A stretch of DNA of 64,000 bases from Saprospiraceae bacterium (GTDB taxonomy: Bacteria > Bacteroidota > Bacteroidia > Chitinophagales > Saprospiraceae), in NCBI GenBank assembly GCA_027488935.1, contig JAIYAP010000007.1, forward strand, positions 19,324 through 83,323, in the 5' to 3' direction. Every line of letters starts with the position of its first letter. The first letter of the stretch is position 1. The position numbers and the translations under genes are program-made. Under the pieces are notes generated by a model that was not told the DNA's origin, ran no database searches, and saw only the letters and a list, made by a program, of their open reading frames with translations. Below, piece after piece: positions 19,541-29,094 of the stretch.

Positions 19541-22498
19541 TTACAGCATTTCTTTCAAAAACATACCCGTATAACTTTTCGGTTCTTTGGCAACTTTTTC
19601 GGGCGTACCTGCGCTTACGATATTTCCGCCCCGCCATCCACCATCCGGACCAATATCTACCACATAGTCGGCTTGTTTGATCACATCGAGGTTGTGCTCG
19701 ATCACAATAATGGTATTGCCTTTATCCACCAAAGCATTCAGTACCTTGAGCAATTGCCGAATGTCTTCAAAATGCAGGCCCGTGGTCGGTTCATCCAGGA
19801 TATACACGGTACGCCCGGTGTCCTTTTTGGATAATTCTTCCGCTAATTTTACGCGTTGCGCTTCGCCGCCCGACAGTGTGGTGGCCTGTTGCCCCAGCGT
19901 AACATAGCCTAACCCAACGTCTTGCAAGGTTTTGATGCGGCGGTAAATATTCGGAATGGGCTGGAAAAACTCAACCGCCTCGGCAATCGTCATGTCCAGT
20001 ACATTGGAGATACTTTTGCCTTTGTACAGCACTTCCAGGGTTTCGCGGTTGTAACGGCGGCCCATGCAACGGTCGCAAGGCACACTCACATCGGGCAAAA
20101 AATTCATTTCAATTACCCGCATGCCCGCGCCTTCACATACTTCGCAACGGCCGCCTTTTACATTAAAGGAAAAACGACCCGGGGCATACCCGCGAATTTT
20201 GGCTTCCGGGGTATCCGAAAACAATTTCCGAATATCCGAAAACACATTGGTATAGGTGGCTGGATTGGAACGCGGCGTACGTCCAATCGCACTTTGATCA
20301 ATTTCAATGACTTTATCCACCAATTCCAGGCCTTCAATGCGCTGGTAGGGCAACGGGCGTTTTAAACTATTGAAAAAATGCTGTTGTAAAATGGGATACA
20401 GCGTTTCATTGATCAAACTGGATTTACCCGAACCGCTCACCCCGCTCACCCCGATAAAGGTACCGAGTGGCAATTCCAGGTTTACATTTTTCAGGTTGTG
20501 GCCCGTTGCACCAAACAAACGCAACCAACCGCCATTGCCTTTGCGGCGTTTTTCCGGCACTTCAATACGCGCACGATCCGCCAGATAATCGCTGGTGATG
20601 GTAGAATGGCGCATAAAATCCTTGGGAACGCCAAAATCGACGATCTGGCCGCCGTGTTTGCCTGCACCCGGACCCAAATCGATCAAATAATCCGATTCGA
20701 GCATAATGTCTTTATCGTGCTCCACCACCAAAACCGAATTGCCAATATCCCGCAGCGACTTTAAAGCCTCAATCAATTTGATGTTGTCGCGCTGGTGCAA
20801 GCCAATACTCGGCTCGTCTAATATATAGGTGATGCCGGTCAGTTGTGAACCAATTTGGGTGGCCAAACGGATCCGCTGACTTTCACCGCCCGACAAAGTA
20901 CGCGCCGGACGATTGAGCGCTAGGTAATCCAGCCCCACTTGCAATAAAAACTTAAGCCGGAATCGAATTTCCTTGAGCACATCTTTGGCAATCATGGCCT
21001 GGCGCTCACTCATATCCGATTCAATGCCATGCAGTTGTGCGGTAAGTTCCGTTAAATCAAGACTGGCAAGTTCGGATATATTTTTATCGGCAATTTTAAA
21101 CCACAAACTTTCTTTTTTCAACCGCGCGCCATTGCATTCCGGACAAACGCCCACCACCATAAAATCTTCGGCCCACTGACGGATTTTTTCGGAACCCGTT
21201 TCGGAATACCAGCGCTTGAGCATGTTCAAAAGACCTTCTGAAGTCAGGTTATAGGTCCATTCATCCTCGCCGTAAGTGGTCGTGATCTCCAAAGGTTCGC
21301 CGCCGCCGTACAAGATAATTTCCATTGCTTTTTCCGGAATATCCTTCACGGGCGTATCGAAACTGAACTTTTGTTTTTTGGCCAGCGCCTTTAGTTGCTT
21401 GAAATTATTGTTTTCGCGGACTTCTCCCAAAGGCACAAAGGCCATTTGATTGATGCTTTTTGTATTGTCGGGAATTACCCGTTTCATGTCCACTTCCTGT
21501 ATTTCACCCAATCCTTTACAATGCGGGCACATGCCGTAAGGACTGTTGAAGGAAAACGTATTGGGCGAAGGTTCTTCGTAGGAAAGGCCAGATTCGAGGC
21601 ACATCAGGCGTTTGGAGTAGGCCACTACACCCTGAAGATCAATCGGCGTCGTTTCCGTTTCAACGGTTTTGCCTTTGCCTTTGGGTTTGGTTTTAGTTAC
21701 CGGTTCCGGAACAAAATCATAATCCAGCACTTGCAACATGCCATCGCCCATGCGCAGGGCAGTTTTTACACTTTCGGCAATCCGTTCGATGCGGTCGTCG
21801 CCCACTTTCAGTCGATCCACCACAATTTCAATATCGTGGATTTTATAGCGATCGACCTGCATGCCGGGCAAAATATCCAGAATTTCGCCATCCACGCGTA
21901 CTTTGGTATAGCCTTGCTTGAGCACCTGTTCGAATAATTCGCGGTAATGGCCCTTGCGCGAGCGCACGACAGGCGCGAGCAGCACGATTTTTTTATCGGC
22001 AAAACGCTCCTGAATATTGGAAATGATCTGATCTTCGGTGAATTTCACCATCTTTTTGCCCGTTACGTACGAATAGGCCTCGCCTGCGCGCGCAAACAGC
22101 AAGCGCAAAAAGTCATATACCTCGGTCACCGTGCCCACCGTGGAGCGCGGATTGCGACCCGTGGTTTTTTGCTCAATGCTGATCACCGGACTCAAACCCG
22201 TGATTTGCTCCACATCCGGGCGCTCCATTTCGCCGATAAACTGGCGTGCGTAACTCGACAGTGTTTCCATGAAACGCCGCTGCCCTTCGGCATAAATGGT
22301 ATCGAATGCGAGCGAGCTCTTGCCCGAACCACTAATACCTGTGATCACCACCAACTGGTTGCGCGGAATCCGCACACTGATGTTCTTCAGGTTGTGCACC
22401 CGGGCATCAATTACTTCGATATAATCATGATCGGGAAGCGTCAACTGATCCGTATTCGATTCAGGAGCAGTCATTTGGGTAGTTTTTGCCTTTGCCAT
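19541..22498 (-). CDS. uvrA: Excinuclease ABC subunit A
   Basis: ITGISGSGKSSLAFDTIYAEGQRRFMETLSSYARQF; two ABC signatures LSGGESQRIRLA and LSGGEAQRVKLAEEL; zinc-finger Cys pairs. Likely start MAKAKTTQ at 22498. Confidence 0.97.
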   Translation of the reverse strand: MAKAKTTQMTAPESNTDQLTLPDHDYIEVIDARVHNLKNISVRIPRNQLVVITGISGSGKSSLAFDTIYAEGQRRFMETLSSYARQFIGEMERPDVEQITGLSPVISIEQKTTGRNPRSTVGTVTEVYDFLRLLFARAGEAYSYVTGKKMVKFTEDQIISNIQERFADKKIVLLAPVVRSRKGHYRELFEQVLKQGYTKVRVDGEILDILPGMQVDRYKIHDIEIVVDRLKVGDDRIERIAESVKTALRMGDGMLQVLDYDFVPEPVTKTKPKGKGKTVETETTPIDLQGVVAYSKRLMCLESGLSYEEPSPNTFSFNSPYGMCPHCKGLGEIQEVDMKRVIPDNTKSINQMAFVPLGEVRENNNFKQLKALAKKQKFSFDTPVKDIPEKAMEIILYGGGEPLEITTTYGEDEWTYNLTSEGLLNMLKRWYSETGSEKIRQWAEDFMVVGVCPECNGARLKKESLWFKIADKNISELASLDLTELTAQLHGIESDMSERQAMIAKDVLKEIRFRLKFLLQVGLDYLALNRPARTLSGGESQRIRLATQIGSQLTGITYILDEPSIGLHQRDNIKLIEALKSLRDIGNSVLVVEHDKDIMLESDYLIDLGPGAGKHGGQIVDFGVPKDFMRHSTITSDYLADRARIEVPEKRRKGNGGWLRLFGATGHNLKNVNLELPLGTFIGVSGVSGSGKSSLINETLYPILQQHFFNSLKRPLPYQRIEGLELVDKVIEIDQSAIGRTPRSNPATYTNVFSDIRKLFSDTPEAKIRGYAPGRFSFNVKGGRCEVCEGAGMRVIEMNFLPDVSVPCDRCMGRRYNRETLEVLYKGKSISNVLDMTIAEAVEFFQPIPNIYRRIKTLQDVGLGYVTLGQQATTLSGGEAQRVKLAEELSKKDTGRTVYILDEPTTGLHFEDIRQLLKVLNALVDKGNTIIVIEHNLDVIKQADYVVDIGPDGGWRGGNIVSAGTPEKVAKEPKSYTGMFLKEML

Positions 22499-22679
22499 GC
22501 CGGTAAAACAAGTGAGCGACGATTTAGTTGGTGCGCTGAGCAAAGGTAATGAAAATGTTTTTTTGAAATAAATATTTTGAAATAAATTGTTTAATAATCG
22601 AATTAGTACTCGGAAAGCCAAAACGCTCCTTTGAATTAGTACAGAACTGTGTACTTTTCCGCCAAAATTTTATACGACC

Positions 22680-24560
22680 ATGCGACTGTTTTACCCTGTC
22701 TTTATTTTGCTGTTGTGGCTTTGTGCGCACACACTTCCAGCACAAAACACCCCTGAACTGTATATGCCGCGCAACATCAAACGCGCATTTGACGCCGAAA
22801 CACGCGCCGCCGATGGCAAACCGGGTGTCAATTATTGGCAAAACCGCTCCGTTTACAACATTCAGGTAGATTTGAACCTGAAAAAGCGCTTAGTAAGCGG
22901 CGACGCACAAATCAAATATTTTAACAACAGTCCTGATACGCTCAAAATTATTCGCCTCAAACTGGCCCACGACCTGTGGCGCAAAAACAGCGAACGCGCC
23001 TACGACCTGGCAGAAGAAGACATGGGCGAGGGTGTGCGCATCAATCAGGTAAAGGTGCAGGATAAAGTGGTGATACCGACCCAACTTACCCGTGCCAATA
23101 CATTCCTCACCATCAAATTGGAGGAACCGCTTCCGAGCGGGAAAAGCATCGATTTGAGTGTCAATTGGGCCTACACTGCCCCAGCCAGCAAAGACGCCCC
23201 GCGCGAGTGCGTGTGCGATTCTACCAGTTGGTTTGTAGCCTATTGGTACCCGCAGGTGGCGGTGTATGACGATTTGCACGGCTGGGCAGATTTTCCGTAC
23301 ACCGGCATGCAGGAAATGTACAACGACTTTGCCGACTATGAAGTACGCATAAAAGTTCCGGGCAATGTGATGGTTTGGGCGACCGGCACCTGGGAAAATG
23401 CCAGCGAATTGTTAATGCCCGAGTATTTGAAACGCTATGAAGAGGCACTGGAATCAAAAAGTATCGTGAAAGTGTTTGGTCCGGATGATTACAACAACAA
23501 AAAGTCGTTTTTCCGGCCAAATTCGATTCAAACGTTTGTGTATAAGGCGAGCGGCGTGCCCGATTTTGCTTTTGGCCTGAGCGATCATTACCTCTGGGAC
23601 GCCACTTCGGCGGTAGTAGATCCGGCTACTGGACGCAAAGCGCTGGTGAGTGCTGCCTACAACCCAAAATCGAAAGATTACTATGAGGTGTGCGACATCG
23701 CCGCCAAGGGTTTGAGCTTGATGTCGACCTTCATGCCCGGTTATCCCTATCCTTATCCGCGCATGACGGTGTTCAATGGCGATGATGGCATGGAGTTCCC
23801 GATGATGTGCAACGACGGCAGCACGGCACCGAATAGCCCACTCACCCTGACCATACACGAATCCTCCCACACCTATTTTCCGTTCATGATGGGCATCAAC
23901 GAGCAATATTATGCCTGGATGGACGAAGGTTGGGCGGCATTTTTTGATGTAGTAGTGTCCGATTCTCTGGCGGGAAAACCCGTTGGCCGCATGCGCAATT
24001 ACTGGGATTTTGCGGGTACCGAAAATGACATGCCGCCGATGACCCCTTCCCGGCATTTGAGCAATCCGGCATACCGGGTGGCATCTTACAACCGTCCGCA
24101 GGCTGCTTATTTTGCCTTGTATCAAATGTTGGGGTACGAACGCTTCCACCGTTGCATGGTAACGTATATGGACCGCTGGAAAGGCAAACATCCGCAACCG
24201 TTTGATTTTTTCAATACCTGGAATGAAGCGGCGGGTGAAAACCTCAACTGGTTCTGGAAACCCTGGTTTTTCGATTGGGGCTATCCCGACCTTGCCGTAA
24301 CGGGTGTTCAAAACAACGGCGGCCGCAAACCCCTCATCGAAATAGAAAACAAAGGCACCATGCCGATGTCTGTGATGGGCGAAATAGAATATGCTGATGG
24401 CAGCAAAGAAAATTTTGTGCGTACCGCGGAAGTGTGGAAAACAAGTGCGAAAAAAATCAGCATCCCGGCCAAAGGCGGTAAAATGATCAAACGGGTAACC
24501 TTAGGGAATCGCCAGGTATCCGATACCGATGCAGATAATAATGTGTGGAAAGCGCCTTAG
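22680..24560 (+). CDS. M1 family metallopeptidase
   Basis: HESSHTYFPFMMGINEQYYAWMDEGWAAFF: HExxH plus downstream E; signal peptide. Confidence 0.85.
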   Translation: MRLFYPVFILLLWLCAHTLPAQNTPELYMPRNIKRAFDAETRAADGKPGVNYWQNRSVYNIQVDLNLKKRLVSGDAQIKYFNNSPDTLKIIRLKLAHDLWRKNSERAYDLAEEDMGEGVRINQVKVQDKVVIPTQLTRANTFLTIKLEEPLPSGKSIDLSVNWAYTAPASKDAPRECVCDSTSWFVAYWYPQVAVYDDLHGWADFPYTGMQEMYNDFADYEVRIKVPGNVMVWATGTWENASELLMPEYLKRYEEALESKSIVKVFGPDDYNNKKSFFRPNSIQTFVYKASGVPDFAFGLSDHYLWDATSAVVDPATGRKALVSAAYNPKSKDYYEVCDIAAKGLSLMSTFMPGYPYPYPRMTVFNGDDGMEFPMMCNDGSTAPNSPLTLTIHESSHTYFPFMMGINEQYYAWMDEGWAAFFDVVVSDSLAGKPVGRMRNYWDFAGTENDMPPMTPSRHLSNPAYRVASYNRPQAAYFALYQMLGYERFHRCMVTYMDRWKGKHPQPFDFFNTWNEAAGENLNWFWKPWFFDWGYPDLAVTGVQNNGGRKPLIEIENKGTMPMSVMGEIEYADGSKENFVRTAEVWKTSAKKISIPAKGGKMIKRVTLGNRQVSDTDADNNVWKAP

Positions 24561-24562
24561 TT

Positions 24563-24607
24563 CCTTTTTGAGGTGACACCTTTTAGCCGAGGTGTCACCT
24601 CAAAAGG
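24563..24607 (+). terminator. Terminator-like perfect hairpin after M1 peptidase
   Basis: cctttttgaggtgacacct tttagccg aggtgtcacctcaaaagg. Confidence 0.6.
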
Positions 24608-24650
24608 CCTTTCAACTAGCCACTCCGCAACAAGGATTTGATACAGGGAC

Positions 24651-24735
24651 AAAAAAAATGAGGCAGTGCCACCACAGCACTACCTCAGCCCTAACCAAAT
24701 AAAACCAAATTATTCTTGATGCGTATTTTTCGATT
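24651..24735 (-). ncRNA. Candidate ~85 nt small RNA (minus strand) with its own promoter and terminator
   Basis: Minus strand: TTG-N21-TACCTTTG promoter at ~24742-24773, then agcacaatcgaaaaatacgcatcaagaataatttggttttatttggttagggc, then hairpin tgaggtagtgctgtggtggcactgcctca followed by T8. Confidence 0.5.
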
Positions 24736-24954
24736 GTGCTACAAAGGTAAAATGCTTTGTGTAAAAACTACAACAACAGACGAAAAATTTTTTATAATTT
24801 TTTTTGCCAAACATCTGTCAAGTACCAAGCCTTTGTCAAAATAGAAAAATCGCCCAAGTACCCTGGAACACAATTAAAAAACTGCCAAACCACATTCCAA
24901 ATTTTATGTAATTTTCCCCCAATTTTTAAAACATAATTTTATTTGTAACGCATC

Positions 24955-26382
24955 ATGGAAAATTTTTGGAAGTTTTTGCCCAAGCTGGTTCGAAAAGCAA
25001 TCACGCTTGGTGTTCTTTTAACACTAAGCAAAAGTGCGATCGCACAAAGCGCCAGCCGCAACGTAGATTCCCTTTTTATCCGCAATATTTTTACCCATGC
25101 CCTTACCCAAGGTAAAAGTTACACCTGGCTGGAGCATCTCACCAAACAAATTGGGCACCGGTTGAGCGGCAGTGCCAGCGCAGCCAAGGCAGAAAACTGG
25201 ACTTTTTCCGTGCTGGATTCCCTCGGATTGGATCAAACCAGGAAGTTACCCTGCATGGTACCGCATTGGGTACGCGGCAAGGCGGAAAAGGTAAAAGTAC
25301 TGTCCAAGGGTGGCGTAAAAGGCTTTGATTTGCACGCGTTGGCCCTCGGCGGATCGGTTGCGACGCCCAAAAGCGGTTTGCAGGCCGAAATTATACGCGT
25401 ACAGCAATGGGAGGAATTGGATAAATTGGGTGAAAAAGGCATTAAAGGCAAAATCGTGTATTTCAGCCGGGCCATGGACCAAAGCAAACTCCGCACCTTT
25501 GACGCGTACGGCGGTGCGGTCGACCAACGGGTATTTGGGGCCTCACGTGCCGCCAAATATGGTGCCTTGGGCGTCATTGTACGTTCGGTAGGCACCCGCA
25601 TCGATGATTTTCCGCATACCGGCACTTTGCGCTACGATTCCGCGTTCGCGCTTATACCCGCTGCGGCCATCAGCACCCGCGATGCTGAAAAACTCAACGC
25701 GCTGTTACAACAAGGCCATAAAGTGCAGGTTTCGATGGAAATGCACTGCGAAACCCTGCCAGACGTACCTGCAAATAGCATCATCGCTGAAATAAAAGGC
25801 AGCGAATTTCCCAATGAGGTAGTACTTGTTGGCGGCCACTTAGACAGTTGGGATGTGGGCGAGGGCGCACATGACGACGGTGCGGGCGTGGTACAAAGCA
25901 TGGAAGTGCTGCGGATTTTGCATCAATTGGGTTACAAGCCCCGGCATACCATCCGTTGTGTATTGTTTATGAACGAAGAAAACGGCGGGCGCGGCGGCGC
26001 ATCCTATTATCAATATGTGCGTGACAAAAAGGAATTTCCCCTGGCTTCCATCGAAAGTGATGCGGGTGGGTTTACGCCCCGTGGATTTACCTTTGAAGGC
26101 GATGCGTCGGTTTTTGGGCCGTTTTATGAAAAAGTATTGAATTACCAGGCCATGTTGGAGCCGTACGGACTCAAATTTAGCAAAGGCGGCTCCGGTGCTG
26201 ATGTGGGTCCGCTGCGTCCCTTAAAAGGCCTGTTGGTGGGCTATTCTCCCGATTCACAACGCTATTTCGACCTACACCACACGGCAGCCGATGTGTTGGA
26301 GGCGGTCAATGCCCGGGAATTGGAATTGGGTGCGGCTAGTATGGCGGCTTTGGTGTATTTGTTGGATTTGTATGGGCTGTAG
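24955..26382 (+). CDS. M28 family metallopeptidase (carboxypeptidase Q-like)
   Basis: VVLVGGHLDSWDVGEGAHDDGAGVVQSMEVLRIL...FMNEENGGRGGASYY...IESDAGGF. Confidence 0.88.
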   Translation: MENFWKFLPKLVRKAITLGVLLTLSKSAIAQSASRNVDSLFIRNIFTHALTQGKSYTWLEHLTKQIGHRLSGSASAAKAENWTFSVLDSLGLDQTRKLPCMVPHWVRGKAEKVKVLSKGGVKGFDLHALALGGSVATPKSGLQAEIIRVQQWEELDKLGEKGIKGKIVYFSRAMDQSKLRTFDAYGGAVDQRVFGASRAAKYGALGVIVRSVGTRIDDFPHTGTLRYDSAFALIPAAAISTRDAEKLNALLQQGHKVQVSMEMHCETLPDVPANSIIAEIKGSEFPNEVVLVGGHLDSWDVGEGAHDDGAGVVQSMEVLRILHQLGYKPRHTIRCVLFMNEENGGRGGASYYQYVRDKKEFPLASIESDAGGFTPRGFTFEGDASVFGPFYEKVLNYQAMLEPYGLKFSKGGSGADVGPLRPLKGLLVGYSPDSQRYFDLHHTAADVLEAVNARELELGAASMAALVYLLDLYGL

Positions 26383-26437
26383 GTCCCTCGAATGAAATTC
26401 GAGGGGTACAAGATGGTAGATGTGATGGCGTGTTAAG

Positions 26438-26564
26438 AACAACGTGGGTGGTTATCCTGTGTAAAAATGTTCGGAAGCCGTTTCGGTACCTTTGACACGT
26501 CGGAAGCGTAGAAAAAACGCTTCCGACGTGTCAAAGGTGCCGAAACGAGGAGCACCGCGAAAAC
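26438..26564 (+). repeat. Element A copy 1: hairpin repeat
   Basis: Arms 26480-26508 and 26518-26546 (29 nt, one G-T-type mismatch); shares flank gttcggaagccg...gaggagcaccgcgaaaac with other copies. Confidence 0.85.
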
Positions 26565-26582
26565 GTGCGTATTCTATAGGAT

Positions 26583-26728
26583 TACTGAAGGCAAAAGTGG
26601 TACATCTTTCGTTAATCTATTCATGATCAGGTTGATAAAGTTAAAAATTGCAGATACTTGGAGGTTTTGTGCTTCTGGTTTATCTTTGCTAGATGGACGC
26701 GGCAGGTACGCATATTTACGTGTTAGTG
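26583..26728 (+). repeat. Element B copy 1: promoter-bearing repeat ending in GTTAGTG
   Basis: tcatgatcaggttgataaagttaaaaattgcagatacttggaggttttgtgcttctggtttatctttgc shared with four other sites; TTG 26658-26660, N20, TATCTTTG 26681-26688. Confidence 0.85.
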
Positions 26729-26779
26729 GCAATTTTACCGAGACACATACACATATGTAATATTAAAAAAGCAAAAAAA

Positions 26780-28165
26780 ATGAAACCAACAATTTTAATT
26801 ATCCTTCTTTTCATAAGACAAATAGCATTTGGCCAAGACAATATTCATAAAATGGATAGCTTATTGTCTTCATTTTACAGCAATGGAAATCTCAATGGGA
26901 ATGTCTTAATCGCGGAAAAGGGAAAAGTGATTTATAAAAAATCTTTTGGCCTTGCAAATGAAACGACAAAGGAAACATTGAACGAAAATTCCGTTTTTGA
27001 GTTGGCATCGGTATCTAAACAATTCACAGCAATGGCAATTGTAATACTTAAAGAAAAAGGCCAATTGAACTACGAAGATAAAATTACAAAATATATTCCT
27101 GAATTGGCCGACTATCATGATATCACCATCAGAAATTTGCTAAACCATACAGGCGGATTGCCTGACTATATGGAAATAATGGATAGCACATTTGACAAAA
27201 ATACAATTGCTACCAACAAAGACATCATTTCAACATTTGCGAAGCTAAAACCACCAGTATTGTTTGAACCAAATACAAAGTGGGAATACAGTAATACCGG
27301 GTATGCTTTGTTGGCTTCTATTATTGAAAAAGTATCAGGGATGTCGTATGGTGATTATTTACACAAAGTCATTTTTAAACCCCTGGAAATGACAAATACT
27401 TTTGTTTACAGAAGAAGGTACGAACCTAAAAAAATGGTTAATTATGCTTATGGCTATGTCTATTCTGATAGTTTAAAAAAATATGTTTTACCGGACGACT
27501 TGGCCGAAACAAAAATCGTTGTATGGCTGGATGGAATTGTTGGAGATGGAACAGTAAACTCAACAGCAATTGATTTACTGAAATGGGACAGAGCGTTGTA
27601 TACCGACAAACTAATTTCAAAAGAAAGTAAAAACGAGATTTTTACTTCAGCGGAAATAAGTGATAAATCAAAAACAAATTATGGCTTTGGTTGGTTCATC
27701 GAAGACAATGGCGTTTATGGAAACATAGTAAACCATACAGGAGGCTGGCCAGGATATATGACCTTTATTGACAGGCATATACAAAATGATTATACTATAA
27801 TAGTGCTTTTGAATTTCGTTAACAATGATACATACATACCAATCGCAGATTTGAGGCGTATTCTTTACAAAATTGAACCTGTAAAATTTATTGAACTTAA
27901 GAAGGAAGAAATAGAAAAATTTGCAGGTGATTATATAAATAGTAAAGGGAAAGTGGTGAAACTGATTTTTGAAGACGGAACACTTTACAGAACAACTGAT
28001 GGCGGAGAAAAATTTGAACTGAAAGCCATTTCAGCCACTAAATTTCAAATGATGAAATACAGTCCTGATATTTTTTACGAATTTATTATTACGGACAATA
28101 AAGTTGTAAAATATATAATGACACAGCCTGAGTTGAAAATTATACGAGAATTAATCAAACAATAA
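26780..28165 (+). CDS. Serine hydrolase, class C beta-lactamase-like
   Basis: SVSK (SxxK) in FELASVSKQFTAMAIVILKEKGQLNYEDKI; YSN in WEYSNTGYALLASIIEKVSG; HTGG in VNHTGGWPGYM. Confidence 0.88.
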   Translation: MKPTILIILLFIRQIAFGQDNIHKMDSLLSSFYSNGNLNGNVLIAEKGKVIYKKSFGLANETTKETLNENSVFELASVSKQFTAMAIVILKEKGQLNYEDKITKYIPELADYHDITIRNLLNHTGGLPDYMEIMDSTFDKNTIATNKDIISTFAKLKPPVLFEPNTKWEYSNTGYALLASIIEKVSGMSYGDYLHKVIFKPLEMTNTFVYRRRYEPKKMVNYAYGYVYSDSLKKYVLPDDLAETKIVVWLDGIVGDGTVNSTAIDLLKWDRALYTDKLISKESKNEIFTSAEISDKSKTNYGFGWFIEDNGVYGNIVNHTGGWPGYMTFIDRHIQNDYTIIVLLNFVNNDTYIPIADLRRILYKIEPVKFIELKKEEIEKFAGDYINSKGKVVKLIFEDGTLYRTTDGGEKFELKAISATKFQMMKYSPDIFYEFIITDNKVVKYIMTQPELKIIRELIKQ

Positions 28166-28170
28166 AAACT

Positions 28171-28317
28171 GCCACTAACACGGGTCTGGCAAAAGTGGTG
28201 GTTCCGTGCTCCGCAAACACATTTTAGGTTAATCGAAGTTTGGTTCTCCGCATCAATCCCGATAATTATCGGAATGGTGAAAATCGCCACCTTCGCAAAG
28301 CCCGAAACCGTTAGCGG
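28171..28317 (+). other. attC-like site, type D copy 1
   Basis: gccactaacacgggtctggcaaaagtgg ... ccaccttcgcaaagcccgaaaccgttagcgg; complementary ends; near-duplicate at 48524. Confidence 0.6.
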
Positions 28318-28346
28318 TAAGTTTAGAGCCTGTAAAACAAGAAATT

Positions 28347-28919
28347 ATGACAAACGACTATTTATACAGCATAAAAAAACAGTTTGAGTATTACAAAATG
28401 CTTGGCGACAAAACATTTTCACAATTGCAGGACGACAAGTTGTTTTGGCAATACAATGACGACAGCAACAGTATTGCAACAATTGTAAAACACATTTGGG
28501 GAAATATGCTTTCACGATGGACAGACTTTTTGACTTCGGACGGAGAAAAGGAATTTCGTGACAGGGACGCTGAATTTGAAAACGACATTAAAAGCAAAGA
28601 AGAGCTTTTATTCAAGTGGAACGAAGGTTGGAATTGTCTTTTCAACGCAATCAACTCATTGACAACAGACGACCTTGACAAAATTATTTATATACGCAAT
28701 CAAGGACACACCGTAACCGAAGCAATAAACCGACAACTAGCACATTATCCATATCACATTGGACAAATTGTGTTTTTGGGAAAAATGCTTGCAGAAAACG
28801 GTTGGACTTCGCTATCAATTCCAAAAGGAAATTCACAATCGTATAACAAAGACAAATTTTCAAAACCAAAACAAAGAGGACACTTTACAGACGAATTTCT
28901 AAATGACAAGAAAGAATAA
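28347..28919 (+). CDS. DUF1572/DinB-like family protein
   Basis: MTNDYLYSIKKQFEYYKMLGDKTFSQLQDDKLFWQYNDDSNSIATIVKHIWGNMLSRWTDFLTSDGEKEFRDRD ... HYPYHIGQIVFLGK. Confidence 0.82.
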   Translation: MTNDYLYSIKKQFEYYKMLGDKTFSQLQDDKLFWQYNDDSNSIATIVKHIWGNMLSRWTDFLTSDGEKEFRDRDAEFENDIKSKEELLFKWNEGWNCLFNAINSLTTDDLDKIIYIRNQGHTVTEAINRQLAHYPYHIGQIVFLGKMLAENGWTSLSIPKGNSQSYNKDKFSKPKQRGHFTDEFLNDKKE

Positions 28920-28926
28920 AAACCGA

Positions 28927-29060
28927 ACCATTAACACGGGTTTTGCGTCAGGCGGGCAGACGCGCATACTTGGAGGTTTGTGCTTCTATTCAAGTTCAGT
29001 GCTGGTTGACAGTTTTGTGCTCCGAAACCCGCCCGAACGCAAAGCCCCAAACCGTTAGCC
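28927..29060 (+). other. attC-like site, type C copy 1
   Basis: cattaacacgggttttgcgtcaggcgggc ... cccgcccgaacgcaaagccccaaaccgttagcc; arms pair with extrahelical bases. Confidence 0.65.
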
Positions 29061-29094
29061 GTCATTGTAAAAAGACACCATACAAAAATTGACA

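Noticed and set aside
26438-26564. Element A as a simple Rho-independent terminator
   Set aside because: Hairpin is followed by gaggagcaccgcgaaaac rather than a T tract, and conserved flanks extend well beyond the stem.
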